The translations under genes and the position numbers were made by a program. A stretch of 64,000 nt of DNA from Bacteroidia bacterium (GTDB lineage Bacteria; Bacteroidota; Bacteroidia; Flavobacteriales_D; Cryomorphaceae). Shown piece by piece: positions 45,292-57,072 of this stretch (positions are counted from its first letter, which is position 1; each line of letters opens with the position of its first letter). The stretch covers positions 62,001 through 126,000 of the forward strand of contig JAUICL010000006.1 in assembly GCA_030427905.1 (NCBI GenBank), written 5' to 3'. The notes under the pieces are model-generated. The model worked only from the letters and a program-made list of their open reading frames with translations. It was not told the DNA's origin and did no database searches.

Positions 45292-46491
45292 ATGACTCGC
45301 AACCGAATATTCTTTCTATTTCTTCTGATTTCTTTGACTTCTTGTATGGGCTCAAAAGTCTATCGGATTATGACCGCAGGAGAATCGCAAAAGGAGCCCT
45401 TTCACGTCACCATACCGTTTGAGTACAAAGCGGGACTTCCATTTGTTCAGGTTACCGTAAACGGGGTGAAGGGAAATTTTCTCTTTGATACGGGAGCGCC
45501 AAACGTAATCTCTGAAGAATTGGCAGAAAAACTGGGGGTGAAATCCTTGGCGGAAGCAAAAGTAAACGACTCTGGTGGAAATAGCACGCGTGGAAATGCC
45601 AACGTAAAGCTAGATAACGTAGAGATAGGTGGGGTGCACTTTTACAACACGGGAGCCATTGTTCAGAACCTTTCTGGTTCGGATATTTTCAAATGCTTGA
45701 AATTTGATGGAGTTATAGGTGCCAACCTGATGAGAACGGCCTTTTGGAAGATTGATTACCAGAATGGCGAAATCAGCATAGCATCTGATCTGAATCTACT
45801 GGATAGTCTCGATGGATACACCACGTTGACCTTTAAGCAAAAGTTCACTGGTACTCCTGAGATTTCAATTCAAGTTAATGGTCAGACTATTTCCGATTTG
45901 ACCTTCGACACCGGATCAAATGGACACATTTCCATGCCGCTTTCAAAAATGAGCGACTTCGGCGACCAATTGGAATCGACCTACTCAATTGGCGCGACGA
46001 GCTACGGGGTGGGCGGAAGGACCCAATCTGACACTACATATTATGTGATGACAGATAGCATCACTTTTGGTGAAGAGTTTTTTGAAAGAAAGATTGTTGA
46101 GTTTGAAGCGCATGCCGACAATATTGGTAATGAATTTCTCCAAAACTTCGATGTCATCATGGATTGGCAAAGCAAGCAATTCTACCTTAAGAAACGCAAA
46201 GAATACGATCATGAGCGAATTGAAAGCATAGGGCTTGGGGTGAACTTACAAAGTGGAAAAGTGTTTGTGGGCTATATCTACAAAGGGTCTGATGCGGATG
46301 GGAAACTGCAGTTAGATGATGAAATACTTCGTTTAGGGGATAATGTTTTTGAAGATGTGAGCCCTGAAACGATCTGTCAACTACTCATCGATCGAGATTT
46401 GGTAGTCGAAGATCAAAACCAAGTTGAGATAGAAATCAAAAGAAATGGGGAGCGAATCACTTTTCAACTCGATAAAAAGAAACTCTTGTGA
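45292..46491 (+). CDS. Retropepsin-like aspartyl protease lipoprotein with PDZ domain
   Basis: 399 residues. Lipobox SLTSC (Cys18). Two aspartyl protease lobes each with a DTG: D66-T-G (LFDTGAPN) and D206-T-G (TFDTGSNG), so the enzyme could be active as a single chain. The C-terminal ~85 residues resemble a PDZ domain (GLGVNLQSGKVFVGYI, LQLDDEILRLGD). Periplasmic or outer-membrane proteolysis is likely. No signs of an operon. Confidence 0.87.
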   Translation: MTRNRIFFLFLLISLTSCMGSKVYRIMTAGESQKEPFHVTIPFEYKAGLPFVQVTVNGVKGNFLFDTGAPNVISEELAEKLGVKSLAEAKVNDSGGNSTRGNANVKLDNVEIGGVHFYNTGAIVQNLSGSDIFKCLKFDGVIGANLMRTAFWKIDYQNGEISIASDLNLLDSLDGYTTLTFKQKFTGTPEISIQVNGQTISDLTFDTGSNGHISMPLSKMSDFGDQLESTYSIGATSYGVGGRTQSDTTYYVMTDSITFGEEFFERKIVEFEAHADNIGNEFLQNFDVIMDWQSKQFYLKKRKEYDHERIESIGLGVNLQSGKVFVGYIYKGSDADGKLQLDDEILRLGDNVFEDVSPETICQLLIDRDLVVEDQNQVEIEIKRNGERITFQLDKKKLL

Positions 46492-46545
46492 CAAGATGAG
46501 ATTATCCCGTTCTTGCACTACCGACCAACGAAAAGTAGAATTGCC

Positions 46546-46887
46546 ATGTCAGATGAAATGAAGCCCTGCCCGGCGTGTAAATCTCCCTACGGATATGCTA
46601 TGGGAGACGATCTTTATGCTTGTCCCGAATGCGGACATGAGTGGAATCCGAGCGAAGTGGAAGCCGATTCGGGGAATAAAGTGCTCGACTCTAACGGGAA
46701 TGAACTGAAGGATGGAGACTCTGTGGTAGTGATCAAAAACCTACCGGTAAAGGGCGCTCCCAAACCGATTAAAGCGGGTACCAAAGTGAAAAACATCCGC
46801 CTAACAGATGGCGATCACAATATTGCCTGCAAAATAGATGGGTTTGGTGCGATGGGGCTGAAGTCGGAGTTTGTCAAAAAGGCCTGA
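46546..46887 (+). CDS. PhnA/YjdM-type zinc-ribbon protein
   Basis: 113 residues from the ATG at 46546. The N-terminal zinc ribbon is [12 protein letters not shown]...[11 protein letters not shown] (two Cys pairs), followed by the PhnA domain ([25 protein letters not shown]). The family was named for phosphonate use, but no phosphonate genes are nearby. It precedes a glycosyltransferase by 30 bases. Confidence 0.9.
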   Translation: MSDEMKPCPACKSPYGYAMGDDLYACPECGHEWNPSEVEADSGNKVLDSNGNELKDGDSVVVIKNLPVKGAPKPIKAGTKVKNIRLTDGDHNIACKIDGFGAMGLKSEFVKKA

Positions 46888-46917
46888 CCCTTTTTACCAG
46901 ACGAATGCGGTAAATCT

Positions 46918-47805
46918 ATGATCTCAATCTGCATCCCCGTATACAATTTTGATGTCGGCGAATTAGTCGAAGGACTTTCTGCCGCTTGCAGCAAAGTACC
47001 CGAAGAGACTGAGATCATCTTGATCGACGACGCGTCGGATGATGCATTCCAAAAGATCAACAGCCAACTAGCCGATCGTACGACGTATATCCAGCTCGAT
47101 GAAAATATCGGGCGTGCAGCGATCCGAAATAGGTTTTTAGGTCATGCTCAGCACGACTACCTTCTCTTTCTGGATTGTGATTCCAAACTAGTCTCTGATC
47201 AGTTCCTTCGGAAATACATCGATGCTGTGGGTGCTTATCCCAATAAACTCATCTGTGGTGGGCGGATTTACCCAGAATCCCTACCCGACAAGGATCATAT
47301 GCTTAGCTGGAAATACGGTAGAGCCCGTGAGTCGCGCACTGCGGCTCAGCGATCCGCCAATCCCAACGCTTCGTTTATGACCAACAACTTTCTGATTCCT
47401 AGATCCATTTTTAGTGATATTCGTTTTGATGAAACCATTAAGACGTATGGGCATGAAGACACTCTCTTCGGTTTTGAGTTGAAGAAGAAAGGGGTGGAGA
47501 TAGCTCATATCGCTAACCCCGTTTTGAACGGCGATATAGAGACCAATGCCGAGTATCTCCGAAAGACTGAAGAAGCGATCAAAAACTTGCGCTACCTCAT
47601 GGAAGCAACCGAGCGTGATCCACAGCTTATCAGCGATGTCAGCCTGCTTCGGGTCTACTATTCATCTGCCTTCGTTCGGGTGTTTACGGGATTATTGTTT
47701 CCAATTTTAAAGAACCGAATCAGGCAGAATTTCCTCGCGGGAAAAGTGAATCTGAGAGCTTTCGATTTCTACAAACTCGGCATACTTCATCAGTCATTGG
47801 CTTAG
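46918..47805 (+). CDS. Family 2 glycosyltransferase
   Basis: 295 residues, GT-A fold: ISICIPVYNF at the start, LIDDASDD, LDENIGRAAIRN and the DxD-like FLDCDSK (~84-90). The later TYGHEDTLFG segment supports the same family. No membrane helix is evident. It may add sugar to a lipid or surface polymer. A shared terminator separates it from katG. Confidence 0.88.
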   Translation: MISICIPVYNFDVGELVEGLSAACSKVPEETEIILIDDASDDAFQKINSQLADRTTYIQLDENIGRAAIRNRFLGHAQHDYLLFLDCDSKLVSDQFLRKYIDAVGAYPNKLICGGRIYPESLPDKDHMLSWKYGRARESRTAAQRSANPNASFMTNNFLIPRSIFSDIRFDETIKTYGHEDTLFGFELKKKGVEIAHIANPVLNGDIETNAEYLRKTEEAIKNLRYLMEATERDPQLISDVSLLRVYYSSAFVRVFTGLLFPILKNRIRQNFLAGKVNLRAFDFYKLGILHQSLA

Positions 47806-47815
47806 ATTACCAAAT

Positions 47816-47844
47816 AAAAAAAGGCGACCAATTGGCCGCCTTTT
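47816..47844. terminator. Bidirectional terminator between the glycosyltransferase and katG
   Basis: AAAAGGCG / CGCCTTTT stem (47819-47826 and 47837-47844) with A-run and T-run on both sides; it serves the converging genes. Confidence 0.75.
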
Positions 47845-47862
47845 CAATATTGATTCTTGCGA

Positions 47863-50426
<2,564 letters not shown>

Positions 50427-50855
50427 ATGAAGAAGCAATTCCAAATTTTAGCTTATTTAATAACTCGTCTTGCGATAAGGGCAAATCCTAGAATTAAGAT
50501 TCAATATCTTGGAGATAGCATAGGATTCGGTTTTGTCCTGATAAATTCATGGGTAAGCATTTGTATCAGTGAGTTAATAATTGAAACGGTTTACCCAAAA
50601 TTCTCTGACCAATTTACCTTCGGACGTATACCATTTCCGATTGTTCTGATTTACCTTCTTCTTATGATCATAGAATACTTCATCTTTTTCTCTAAAGATC
50701 AGTGGAGAGAATTTATTCCAAAAATGGAGCAGATGGATAGGGAAACACGAAGAAAACTCAGCTGGCGTGTAATAGGATTTTTAAGCATTGCAATTCCTTT
50801 GTCGATTATACTACTTGTCATTAAGAATCCGATATTGGTAACTTGGACGGAGTAG
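50427..50855 (+). CDS. Small multi-pass membrane protein
   Basis: 142 residues with three likely membrane helices (about 28-52, 70-90, 110-135) separated by charged loops (SKDQWREFIPKMEQ). Basic N-terminus. No known domain. It stands alone between katG and ppsA. Confidence 0.6.
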   Translation: MKKQFQILAYLITRLAIRANPRIKIQYLGDSIGFGFVLINSWVSICISELIIETVYPKFSDQFTFGRIPFPIVLIYLLLMIIEYFIFFSKDQWREFIPKMEQMDRETRRKLSWRVIGFLSIAIPLSIILLVIKNPILVTWTE

Positions 50856-51063
50856 ATGGCAGATCATTAAATGAGAATTAATGGATCAAAAAGTTAAGAT
50901 GAAATCAATAATGTTCCCGTTCCGCTGCACATGGAATGCTGCGGAATTAAAAAGGCTCTAGTTAGCGGTATTTGTGTCGATACGACACTCATATAATACA
51001 GCTAGATGTCGATTACATGTTGAAAACTAAATGGTTGTGGCGCCTAACGAATTCCTGTTCCCT

Positions 51064-51071
51064 TAATTTTG
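51064..51071 (+). promoter_or_regulatory. Bacteroidota-type -7 element upstream of ppsA
   Basis: TAATTTTG fits TAnnTTTG, about 55 bases before the ATG at 51126. It supports that start over an in-frame start at 51081. No TTG is at a standard distance. Confidence 0.4.
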
Positions 51072-51125
51072 TAAGGGACTTTGTCACATTGTTCTTTTCA
51101 ATTTAACCAAATTCTTACGATTCAA

Positions 51126-53546
51126 ATGAGTCCCAACTATGTAGTTGATTTGTCAACTATTCGCCTTACCGACATCGATCAGGTAGGTGGAAAAAACGCA
51201 TCTCTTGGTGAGATGATTTCTAATCTAACAAGCCTAGGGGTAGAAATCCCCGGAGGATTTGCGCTCACAGTAACCGCTTACTGGGAGTTTATTAACCACA
51301 ACAATCTTGACAGCCGAATTCGAAAGTTGATTGGCGAAATGAAGAAGGATGATCTCATTTCTCTCAAAAAGACAGGACTGGAAGTCCGTCAGCTCATTCG
51401 GAATGGTGAATGGCCCGACCCAATCAAAGTGGCCGTTAAGGAGTCCTACGCTGAGCTTTCCAGTCGATACAACCAGGAAATTACCGATGTCGCGGTTCGT
51501 TCCTCAGCTACTGCCGAAGATCTTCCGGAAGCGTCCTTTGCCGGGCAACAAGAAACCTACCTTAATGTGAGGGGACCAGAGCAAGTACTCAATGCCGTTC
51601 GTAATTGTTTCGCTTCCCTTTTTACGGATAGAGCGATCTCATATCGCGACAATTTTGGCTTCGATCATTTCGATGTCGGACTGTCAGTTTGTATCCAAAA
51701 AATGGTCAGGTCAGACTTGGCTGCTGCCGGAGTGGCCTTCTCCCTCGACACGGAGAGCGGGTTCAAAGATGTTGTGCTTATCAATGGATCATATGGGCTT
51801 GGTGAAAGCGTGGTGCAGGGAACTGTATCGCCCGATGAGTTTTTGATTTTCAAACCCACTCTTCACGAAGGCTTCGAAGCTATCATCGAGAAGAAAATGG
51901 GGAAGAAGGAAAACAAGATGATCTATTCGACCGATCCCGGCCAGCTCATTAAGACCGTACACGTTGGAAATACCCAACAGAACGAATTTTGTATCACCGA
52001 TGAGCAGGCACTCAAACTCGCCGAGTGGGTTTGCATTATTGAAGATTACTACACCAAACTCAAAGGACATTGGTGCCCGATGGATACCGAGTGGGCGATC
52101 GATGGACTATCTGGGAAGCTATTTATCGTTCAAGCAAGGCCTGAGACAATCCACTCTCGAAAAGAAGGTGGTGGATTGGTGGAATATACCATGAGCGATA
52201 CCGCCACAAAAAACGTTCGTCTCACAGGAATTGCAGTGGGAGACAAGATAGGGCAGGGAAGAGTCCAGAAAATGTATTCCCTCGATGGTCGCGATGGTTC
52301 TTTTGATGGAGTAGATTTCAAAGAAGGCGATATTCTTGTGACGGAAATGACCGATCCGGATTGGGAGCCGATCATGAAAAAAGCTTCAGCTATCATCACC
52401 AATAAAGGTGGGCGAACTTGTCACGCCGCCATTGTAGCACGGGAGATGGGCGTGCCTGCCATCGTAGGGACGGAAGATGGAACCGAACGCTTGTTTAATG
52501 GTGAAGAGATGACGGTAAGCTGTGCTGAAGGTGATGTTGGAAAAATCTATGAAGGGCTTATACCTTATGACGTGACCGAGACCAAACTCGACAATCTGGA
52601 AAAGACTAAAACCCCAATTATGCTCAACGTGGCATCACCCGATTTGGCCTTTAAGTTTGCTCAAATCCCTAATGCAGGAGTGGGGCTGGCGCGAGAAGAG
52701 TTTATCATCAATAATTACATTCAGGCTCACCCTCTGGCTTTGTTGCAGCACAAAGAGCTCGGCGATGCCGAATTGACCAAGCGCATCAATGTGCTCACTC
52801 GTGGCTACGACGATGAAGAGACCTTCTTCGTAAAACGTCTCTCGTATGGAATTGCCAAGATCGCTTCGGCTTTTTATCCCAAGCAGGTGATCGTGCGATT
52901 ATCTGACTTTAAGTCGAATGAGTACTACAATCTTCTCGGTGGAAGTTATTTCGAACCCACCGAAGAAAATCCGATGATCGGTTGGCGAGGAGCATCTCGT
53001 TATTATTCCAAAGACTACGAATATGCCTTCGGGATGGAGTGCAAAGCCATTAAACGCGTGCGGGAGAAAATGGGCTTGACAAATGTCACGGTTATGATTC
53101 CCTTTTGTCGGACTGTCGATGAACTTTTGAAAGTTTACGAAGTGATGAAAAAGTATGGGCTCGAAAGGGGTGTAGATGGTTTGAAAGTGTTCTTGATGGC
53201 CGAACTTCCTTCAAACATCATGATGGCTGAAGAATTTGCCGAGCACATCGATGGGTTCTCGATTGGATCTAATGATTTAACCCAACTTACGCTGGGGCTC
53301 GATCGCGACTCGGCGCTGGTAGCTCACATCTACGATGAGCGAAACCCAGCGGTAAAGCGCTCTATCTCTCACCTTATAGATACCGCCAAAAAGACCAATA
53401 CTAAAGTGGGAATCTGCGGCCAAGGACCGTCGGACTATCCCGATTTTGCTCAGTTTCTGGTTGAAAAAGGAATAGATACCATATCGGTCACGCCCGACTC
53501 AATGCTCAAGACCATCCGAGCCATTCACAAAATAGAGAATCAATAG
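51126..53546 (+). CDS. ppsA: Phosphoenolpyruvate synthase
   Basis: 806 residues from the ATG at 51126. The N-terminal pyruvate-binding/ATP-grasp domain holds QVGGKNASLGEM and VAVRSSATAEDLPEASFAGQQ. The phosphohistidine swivel domain has H433 in GGRTCHAAIVARE. The C-terminal PEP-binding barrel holds GLGLAREEFI-like VGLAREEF and the catalytic Cys in VGICGQGPSD. It converts pyruvate to PEP at the cost of ATP (to AMP), a gluconeogenic step needed for growth on acids or amino acids. A strong terminator follows. Confidence 0.97.
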   Translation: MSPNYVVDLSTIRLTDIDQVGGKNASLGEMISNLTSLGVEIPGGFALTVTAYWEFINHNNLDSRIRKLIGEMKKDDLISLKKTGLEVRQLIRNGEWPDPIKVAVKESYAELSSRYNQEITDVAVRSSATAEDLPEASFAGQQETYLNVRGPEQVLNAVRNCFASLFTDRAISYRDNFGFDHFDVGLSVCIQKMVRSDLAAAGVAFSLDTESGFKDVVLINGSYGLGESVVQGTVSPDEFLIFKPTLHEGFEAIIEKKMGKKENKMIYSTDPGQLIKTVHVGNTQQNEFCITDEQALKLAEWVCIIEDYYTKLKGHWCPMDTEWAIDGLSGKLFIVQARPETIHSRKEGGGLVEYTMSDTATKNVRLTGIAVGDKIGQGRVQKMYSLDGRDGSFDGVDFKEGDILVTEMTDPDWEPIMKKASAIITNKGGRTCHAAIVAREMGVPAIVGTEDGTERLFNGEEMTVSCAEGDVGKIYEGLIPYDVTETKLDNLEKTKTPIMLNVASPDLAFKFAQIPNAGVGLAREEFIINNYIQAHPLALLQHKELGDAELTKRINVLTRGYDDEETFFVKRLSYGIAKIASAFYPKQVIVRLSDFKSNEYYNLLGGSYFEPTEENPMIGWRGASRYYSKDYEYAFGMECKAIKRVREKMGLTNVTVMIPFCRTVDELLKVYEVMKKYGLERGVDGLKVFLMAELPSNIMMAEEFAEHIDGFSIGSNDLTQLTLGLDRDSALVAHIYDERNPAVKRSISHLIDTAKKTNTKVGICGQGPSDYPDFAQFLVEKGIDTISVTPDSMLKTIRAIHKIENQ

Positions 53547-53570
53547 AAACAACCATTCTCAGTAAGATAA

Positions 53571-53602
53571 AAAGCACAACAGGTTCCTGTTGTGCTTTTT
53601 TA
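53571..53602 (+). terminator. Strong rho-independent terminator after ppsA
   Basis: AAAAGCACAACAG, a tetraloop, then CTGTTGTGCTTTTTT: a 13-bp perfect stem with a T-run, 25 bases after the ppsA stop. Confidence 0.95.
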
Positions 53603-53652
53603 TGAATGCTGAAATTTTGGATTTGACTATATTGGTGGAAGAAATCACGACG

Positions 53653-54261
53653 ATGAAAAGGAAATTATCACTCGTAGCTATCTTTTACATTTCCCTCACA
53701 CTCTTCATAGCTGTGGCTTGTGAATCGGTGGATGATTGTGGTGGACCATACCCAAACCGGTATAAGGTGGAATCGATGTTTGCGGTTTTCAGTTCGTACA
53801 GTATCAATGGAGATCGGTATTCGTTTCAGCCAGTAGACACCGATACAATGAGCGCAGATGAATTAGCGCTTTCACTTTATTTTGGAACGACGACTTACTT
53901 CGCTGAAAGAAGTAGTGTGTGGTCTGGATTGTTTGTTAATACAGCTATGGCGTGTACGCCAGTCCCACCGACGTCAGAGGAAGTGGTTACGGGGATTTCG
54001 GTTTATTCTGATAATGATTTTGGAAGTGAGTTTCCTGCAGGTTCCGATATATCTGCACTTTTTGACGTTGTGGTTGATGGGTTTGCCTATTCGGTTGATG
54101 AATTTATCGGTAGCGAACCCAATGCAGTACAAACGATTCGCTTAGTTCTAAAGATTCAGCCCGAAAATGAATCACTTCATCAGTTTGATGTGATTTATCA
54201 GCAGGATGGCTTAGATGTCAGTGAGCTGGCTTTTGAATTATCACCAATCCACATAGATTAG
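53653..54261 (+). CDS. Hypothetical lipoprotein
   Basis: 202 residues from the ATG at 53653 (upstream in-frame starts fall within the ppsA terminator). The signal has a lipobox AVAC (Cys ~22). The mature domain is mostly beta with several Cys (VDDCGGPYPNR, MACTPVPPT). No family recognised. It has the same orientation as the WG-repeat gene 22 bases downstream. Confidence 0.65.
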   Translation: MKRKLSLVAIFYISLTLFIAVACESVDDCGGPYPNRYKVESMFAVFSSYSINGDRYSFQPVDTDTMSADELALSLYFGTTTYFAERSSVWSGLFVNTAMACTPVPPTSEEVVTGISVYSDNDFGSEFPAGSDISALFDVVVDGFAYSVDEFIGSEPNAVQTIRLVLKIQPENESLHQFDVIYQQDGLDVSELAFELSPIHID

Positions 54262-54283
54262 CAAACCACTTAATTTCACTAAT

Positions 54284-54790
54284 ATGAAGTACTTAGTTCT
54301 AATTCTCGGAGTAATATTAAGCATGAGTGTCACAGCTCAGAATGACCATTCTAACTTGCCTGTTGGTTGGAATCAAGTTGAAGACGATGGACTAATCGGG
54401 TTTATTAATGATTCTGGGGAAGAGATTGTTTCACCGGCATATGATCAGGTTTTTCCGTTTGATGAAGTAAAGGAAGGGTGGGCTGTTGTCTCAAAAGGTG
54501 GAAATTTGGGCTTTATTGATGAATTGGGTTCCGAAGTGGTCAAACCAAAATATGACATTATTCATCGGTTGGGAGCGACGCACCCTGGTTGGATCAAGGT
54601 GGAAAAGGGTGGCTATGTTGGCTTCTTGGATGCAAATGGAGCTGTAGTTGTCGGTGTGAAATATGATTTGGTAAAACCTTTTGACGAATACAAAGTGGGA
54701 TTTGCTGTGGTAGAGCGGAATGGAAAATTGGGATTGATAGATCGTTTTGGAAACGAAACCGTCAAACCTAAATTCGATAGTTTGAAGTGA
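54284..54790 (+). CDS. Exported WG-repeat protein
   Basis: 168 residues, signal peptide (cleavage near VTAQ). Three to four WG repeats: IGFINDSGEEIVSPAYDQV, LGFIDELGSEVVKPKYDII, VGFLDANGAVVVGVKYDLV, LGLIDRFGNETVKPKFD. WG repeats form small beta structures and occur in Bacteroidota surface and periplasmic proteins of unknown function. Confidence 0.88.
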   Translation: MKYLVLILGVILSMSVTAQNDHSNLPVGWNQVEDDGLIGFINDSGEEIVSPAYDQVFPFDEVKEGWAVVSKGGNLGFIDELGSEVVKPKYDIIHRLGATHPGWIKVEKGGYVGFLDANGAVVVGVKYDLVKPFDEYKVGFAVVERNGKLGLIDRFGNETVKPKFDSLK

Positions 54791-54844
54791 TAAAGCAAAA
54801 AATATATTTTATCCTATATTCGCCATTATTCATTAAAAAAAGAG

Positions 54845-55504
54845 ATGATGATTCAAAAGTCTATTCTGAAGCTAGCCCTTGCTGCATTTACATTTATTTC
54901 AGTTTCTAACCTGGCTTATAGCCAGATTTCCATTTCGGGTGGGGTAAACCTTGCTACCCTCAATTCAGAAATAATGAATGAACCTGTCGATGATGCTTTT
55001 AATAATATCACAGGCTTTCACGCTGGAGTCTCTTATAAGATTAAAGTCGGAGAACTATTTAGCATAGAACCGGGGGTGAATTTTGTAAGAAAAGGAACAA
55101 TTCAGGAGTATTCGGTTGAAACGATTGATGTAAAAAGCAATGTTCGAATGAACTACATCGATGTGCCGATTTATTTCAACGTACATATCCCTGTTGGCGA
55201 CCGCGTAAAAATCCTCGGAAGTGTTGGAGAATACGTAGGAATTGGTGTGTCTGGATGCGTTACTGAAACCTATAACGATGATGAAGAACAAGAATGGGAC
55301 ATTGAGTTTGGTGGCGACGATGGTGAAATTCAAACCATCGACTTTGGGCTTACTTTCGGGGCGGGCCTTTCATTCGATAATCTGTTCTTTAGAGCATCAT
55401 ACGATTTGGGTGTGGCCAATATCTCAAACTACGATGAAGACGATACCTTTATCAATAATCGAAACTTGAAGTTCACTTTAGGTTATCGGTTTATGAGAAA
55501 ATAG
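54845..55504 (+). CDS. Outer-membrane beta-barrel protein
   Basis: 219 residues, signal peptide (cleavage near LAYSQ). The beta pattern fits an eight-stranded barrel (PorT/OmpX-like): SGGVNLATLN, then GFHAGVSYKI, YIDVPIYFNV, ending LGYRFMRK. An acidic insert near residues 138-160 (DDEEQEWDIEFGGDDGE) is probably an extracellular loop. Function unknown. Confidence 0.82.
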   Translation: MMIQKSILKLALAAFTFISVSNLAYSQISISGGVNLATLNSEIMNEPVDDAFNNITGFHAGVSYKIKVGELFSIEPGVNFVRKGTIQEYSVETIDVKSNVRMNYIDVPIYFNVHIPVGDRVKILGSVGEYVGIGVSGCVTETYNDDEEQEWDIEFGGDDGEIQTIDFGLTFGAGLSFDNLFFRASYDLGVANISNYDEDDTFINNRNLKFTLGYRFMRK

Positions 55505-55553
55505 TTTTGCCAAGTCAAGTTTGGAACGATTTTAGTCTTGAGTGGTTAAAACC

Positions 55554-56462
55554 ATGTTGATGAGACATCTTTCATTTTTAGTGATTGCCTTGTTTGCACT
55601 CGGCTGCGCTCCGATGAGCGGCTTCTGGATGCGAAATCAAGAAGTACATATCCCAACAGTCAATAACAATGTTTGTAAGCGTCTAGATAAAAGCGTGGTA
55701 TTGTACGCCGTTTTTGTCGACTCGGAAGCGACCAACCCCTGGACCACGCATGACATCGAGTCAACTCTTGACTCTATCCGAGTCGCTATGCAATGGGTAG
55801 AAGGTCAGGCTCAAGATCGATGTATCCCGCTCAATATAGAACAGGACTACCATCGAACCGAGAAGGGCGTTGTCCCAATCGAAGCGAAATTTACCCGCAA
55901 AACACTACGTGCTACGCTTAGCTCGGGTAGTGGTGTTAAGAATGTGGATAGGTGGGCCGATAAGATTGGTCGTGAAGTACTCAAAACCTTTCCAAAGGAC
56001 ACCGCTCAGATTACAAAAACGGAGATCAAGCCAAAGGATCGCGAAAGGCTTATTGCAAGAATAAGAGATGACCACAAAGTAGATCAGGTCGCGCTCATGT
56101 ACTTCATCAACAACTACTACTCACAAGAAATCTCTGTAGCCATGCATACAGGATCTCATGAAGATCCTGAGTACGCAATAGTGAGTTACAAGGAGCCAGC
56201 TGTGGTTGCACATGAGTTTCTCCATCTTTTTGGCGCCTTGGATTTGTATATGAGTCCATTCAATACCCGCAAAAACGACCTAAAGCGCAAAGCCTTTGCC
56301 ATGAAGAAATTTCCTGATGAAATTATGGCCTTTGCCTATCGAAATCTCGATTCCCTGTCTATTAGCCCATTTACGGAATACCTGATTGGATGGGACAATT
56401 CCCTCGATGAAGAATACGTGAAAATGATCACTAATAAGAAGATCAAAGTGGCGAAATATTAG
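55554..56462 (+). CDS. Zincin-type metalloprotease-like lipoprotein
   Basis: 302 residues from the ATG at 55554 (a GTG at 55542 and ATG at 55560 are alternatives). Lipobox ALGC (Cys18). A zinc-protease motif HEFLHLFGALD (H220, E221, H224, G227, D230) fits the extended HExxHxxGxxD. No known peptidase family signature elsewhere, so this may be a distinct or poorly described family. Surface or periplasmic proteolysis is likely. Confidence 0.75.
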   Translation: MLMRHLSFLVIALFALGCAPMSGFWMRNQEVHIPTVNNNVCKRLDKSVVLYAVFVDSEATNPWTTHDIESTLDSIRVAMQWVEGQAQDRCIPLNIEQDYHRTEKGVVPIEAKFTRKTLRATLSSGSGVKNVDRWADKIGREVLKTFPKDTAQITKTEIKPKDRERLIARIRDDHKVDQVALMYFINNYYSQEISVAMHTGSHEDPEYAIVSYKEPAVVAHEFLHLFGALDLYMSPFNTRKNDLKRKAFAMKKFPDEIMAFAYRNLDSLSISPFTEYLIGWDNSLDEEYVKMITNKKIKVAKY

Positions 56463-56550
56463 CCGTCTTATTTTAGGACAATTTTGAGCCTAGCTTAGAA
56501 CATGCTGATGTCTAGTGTTGTATGTTGATAGATAGCTTGATAGGGTCGTT

Positions 56551-57015
56551 GTGGGTGCGCATTGTATACATTTCGTATCACGAAATTTTCGTATTTTGGA
56601 ACTCTTGAAAGCGCTAAAAGCATATACGCTGGCCATTTTGGTCTTGGCATCTAATCTGGGAATAAGTTTCTCTACACACTATTGTTGTGGTAAGGCCGTG
56701 CTTTCGTCCATCACCTTTGCCAATCAAGAACTGACCTGTGGGATGCCCGTATTTAGTGATGTTGAAGAAGATTTAGATGGTGTATGTCTATATGGGACGC
56801 CATGCTGTGATACGGTTCGATCCCTTTTTGATGTAGCCGATCATTACCAGCTTGATTCGGTGTTTGAGTTTTTGGCTATTCCTGCATTGATTTCTGATAT
56901 TCAGGATGTGGATCTCCCGCTTGCGACCACCATCTTACCGCATTTTGAATACGATCGAGGGCCACCGCTCAAAGTTGGTGAGTACCTTTCGCTCATCCAG
57001 GTTTATATCATTTGA
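56551..57015 (+). CDS. Small Cys/His-rich exported protein, probably metal-related
   Basis: 154 residues; no ATG is available, so the start is uncertain (GTG at 56551, or TTG at 56596 or 56605). A hydrophobic stretch (~24-38) may be a signal or anchor. Conserved-looking residues are HYCCGKAV (H42, C44, C45), CGMPVF and GTPCCD. A His-Tyr-Cys followed by CGM and a Cys pair recalls small proteins near copper-uptake genes in Bacteroidota. It lies 57 bases upstream of the MbnP-like gene, which supports that link. Confidence 0.65.
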   Translation: MGAHCIHFVSRNFRILELLKALKAYTLAILVLASNLGISFSTHYCCGKAVLSSITFANQELTCGMPVFSDVEEDLDGVCLYGTPCCDTVRSLFDVADHYQLDSVFEFLAIPALISDIQDVDLPLATTILPHFEYDRGPPLKVGEYLSLIQVYII

Positions 57016-57072
57016 ATGATACGGAGTGCCTAGTTAGATCCCATTCAAACAATATTTAAAACCTTTTTTAAG

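Noticed and set aside
46546-46887. Phosphonate metabolism locus around the PhnA-like gene
   Set aside because: No phosphonate transporter or C-P lyase genes are present; the PhnA family is widespread without such a link.
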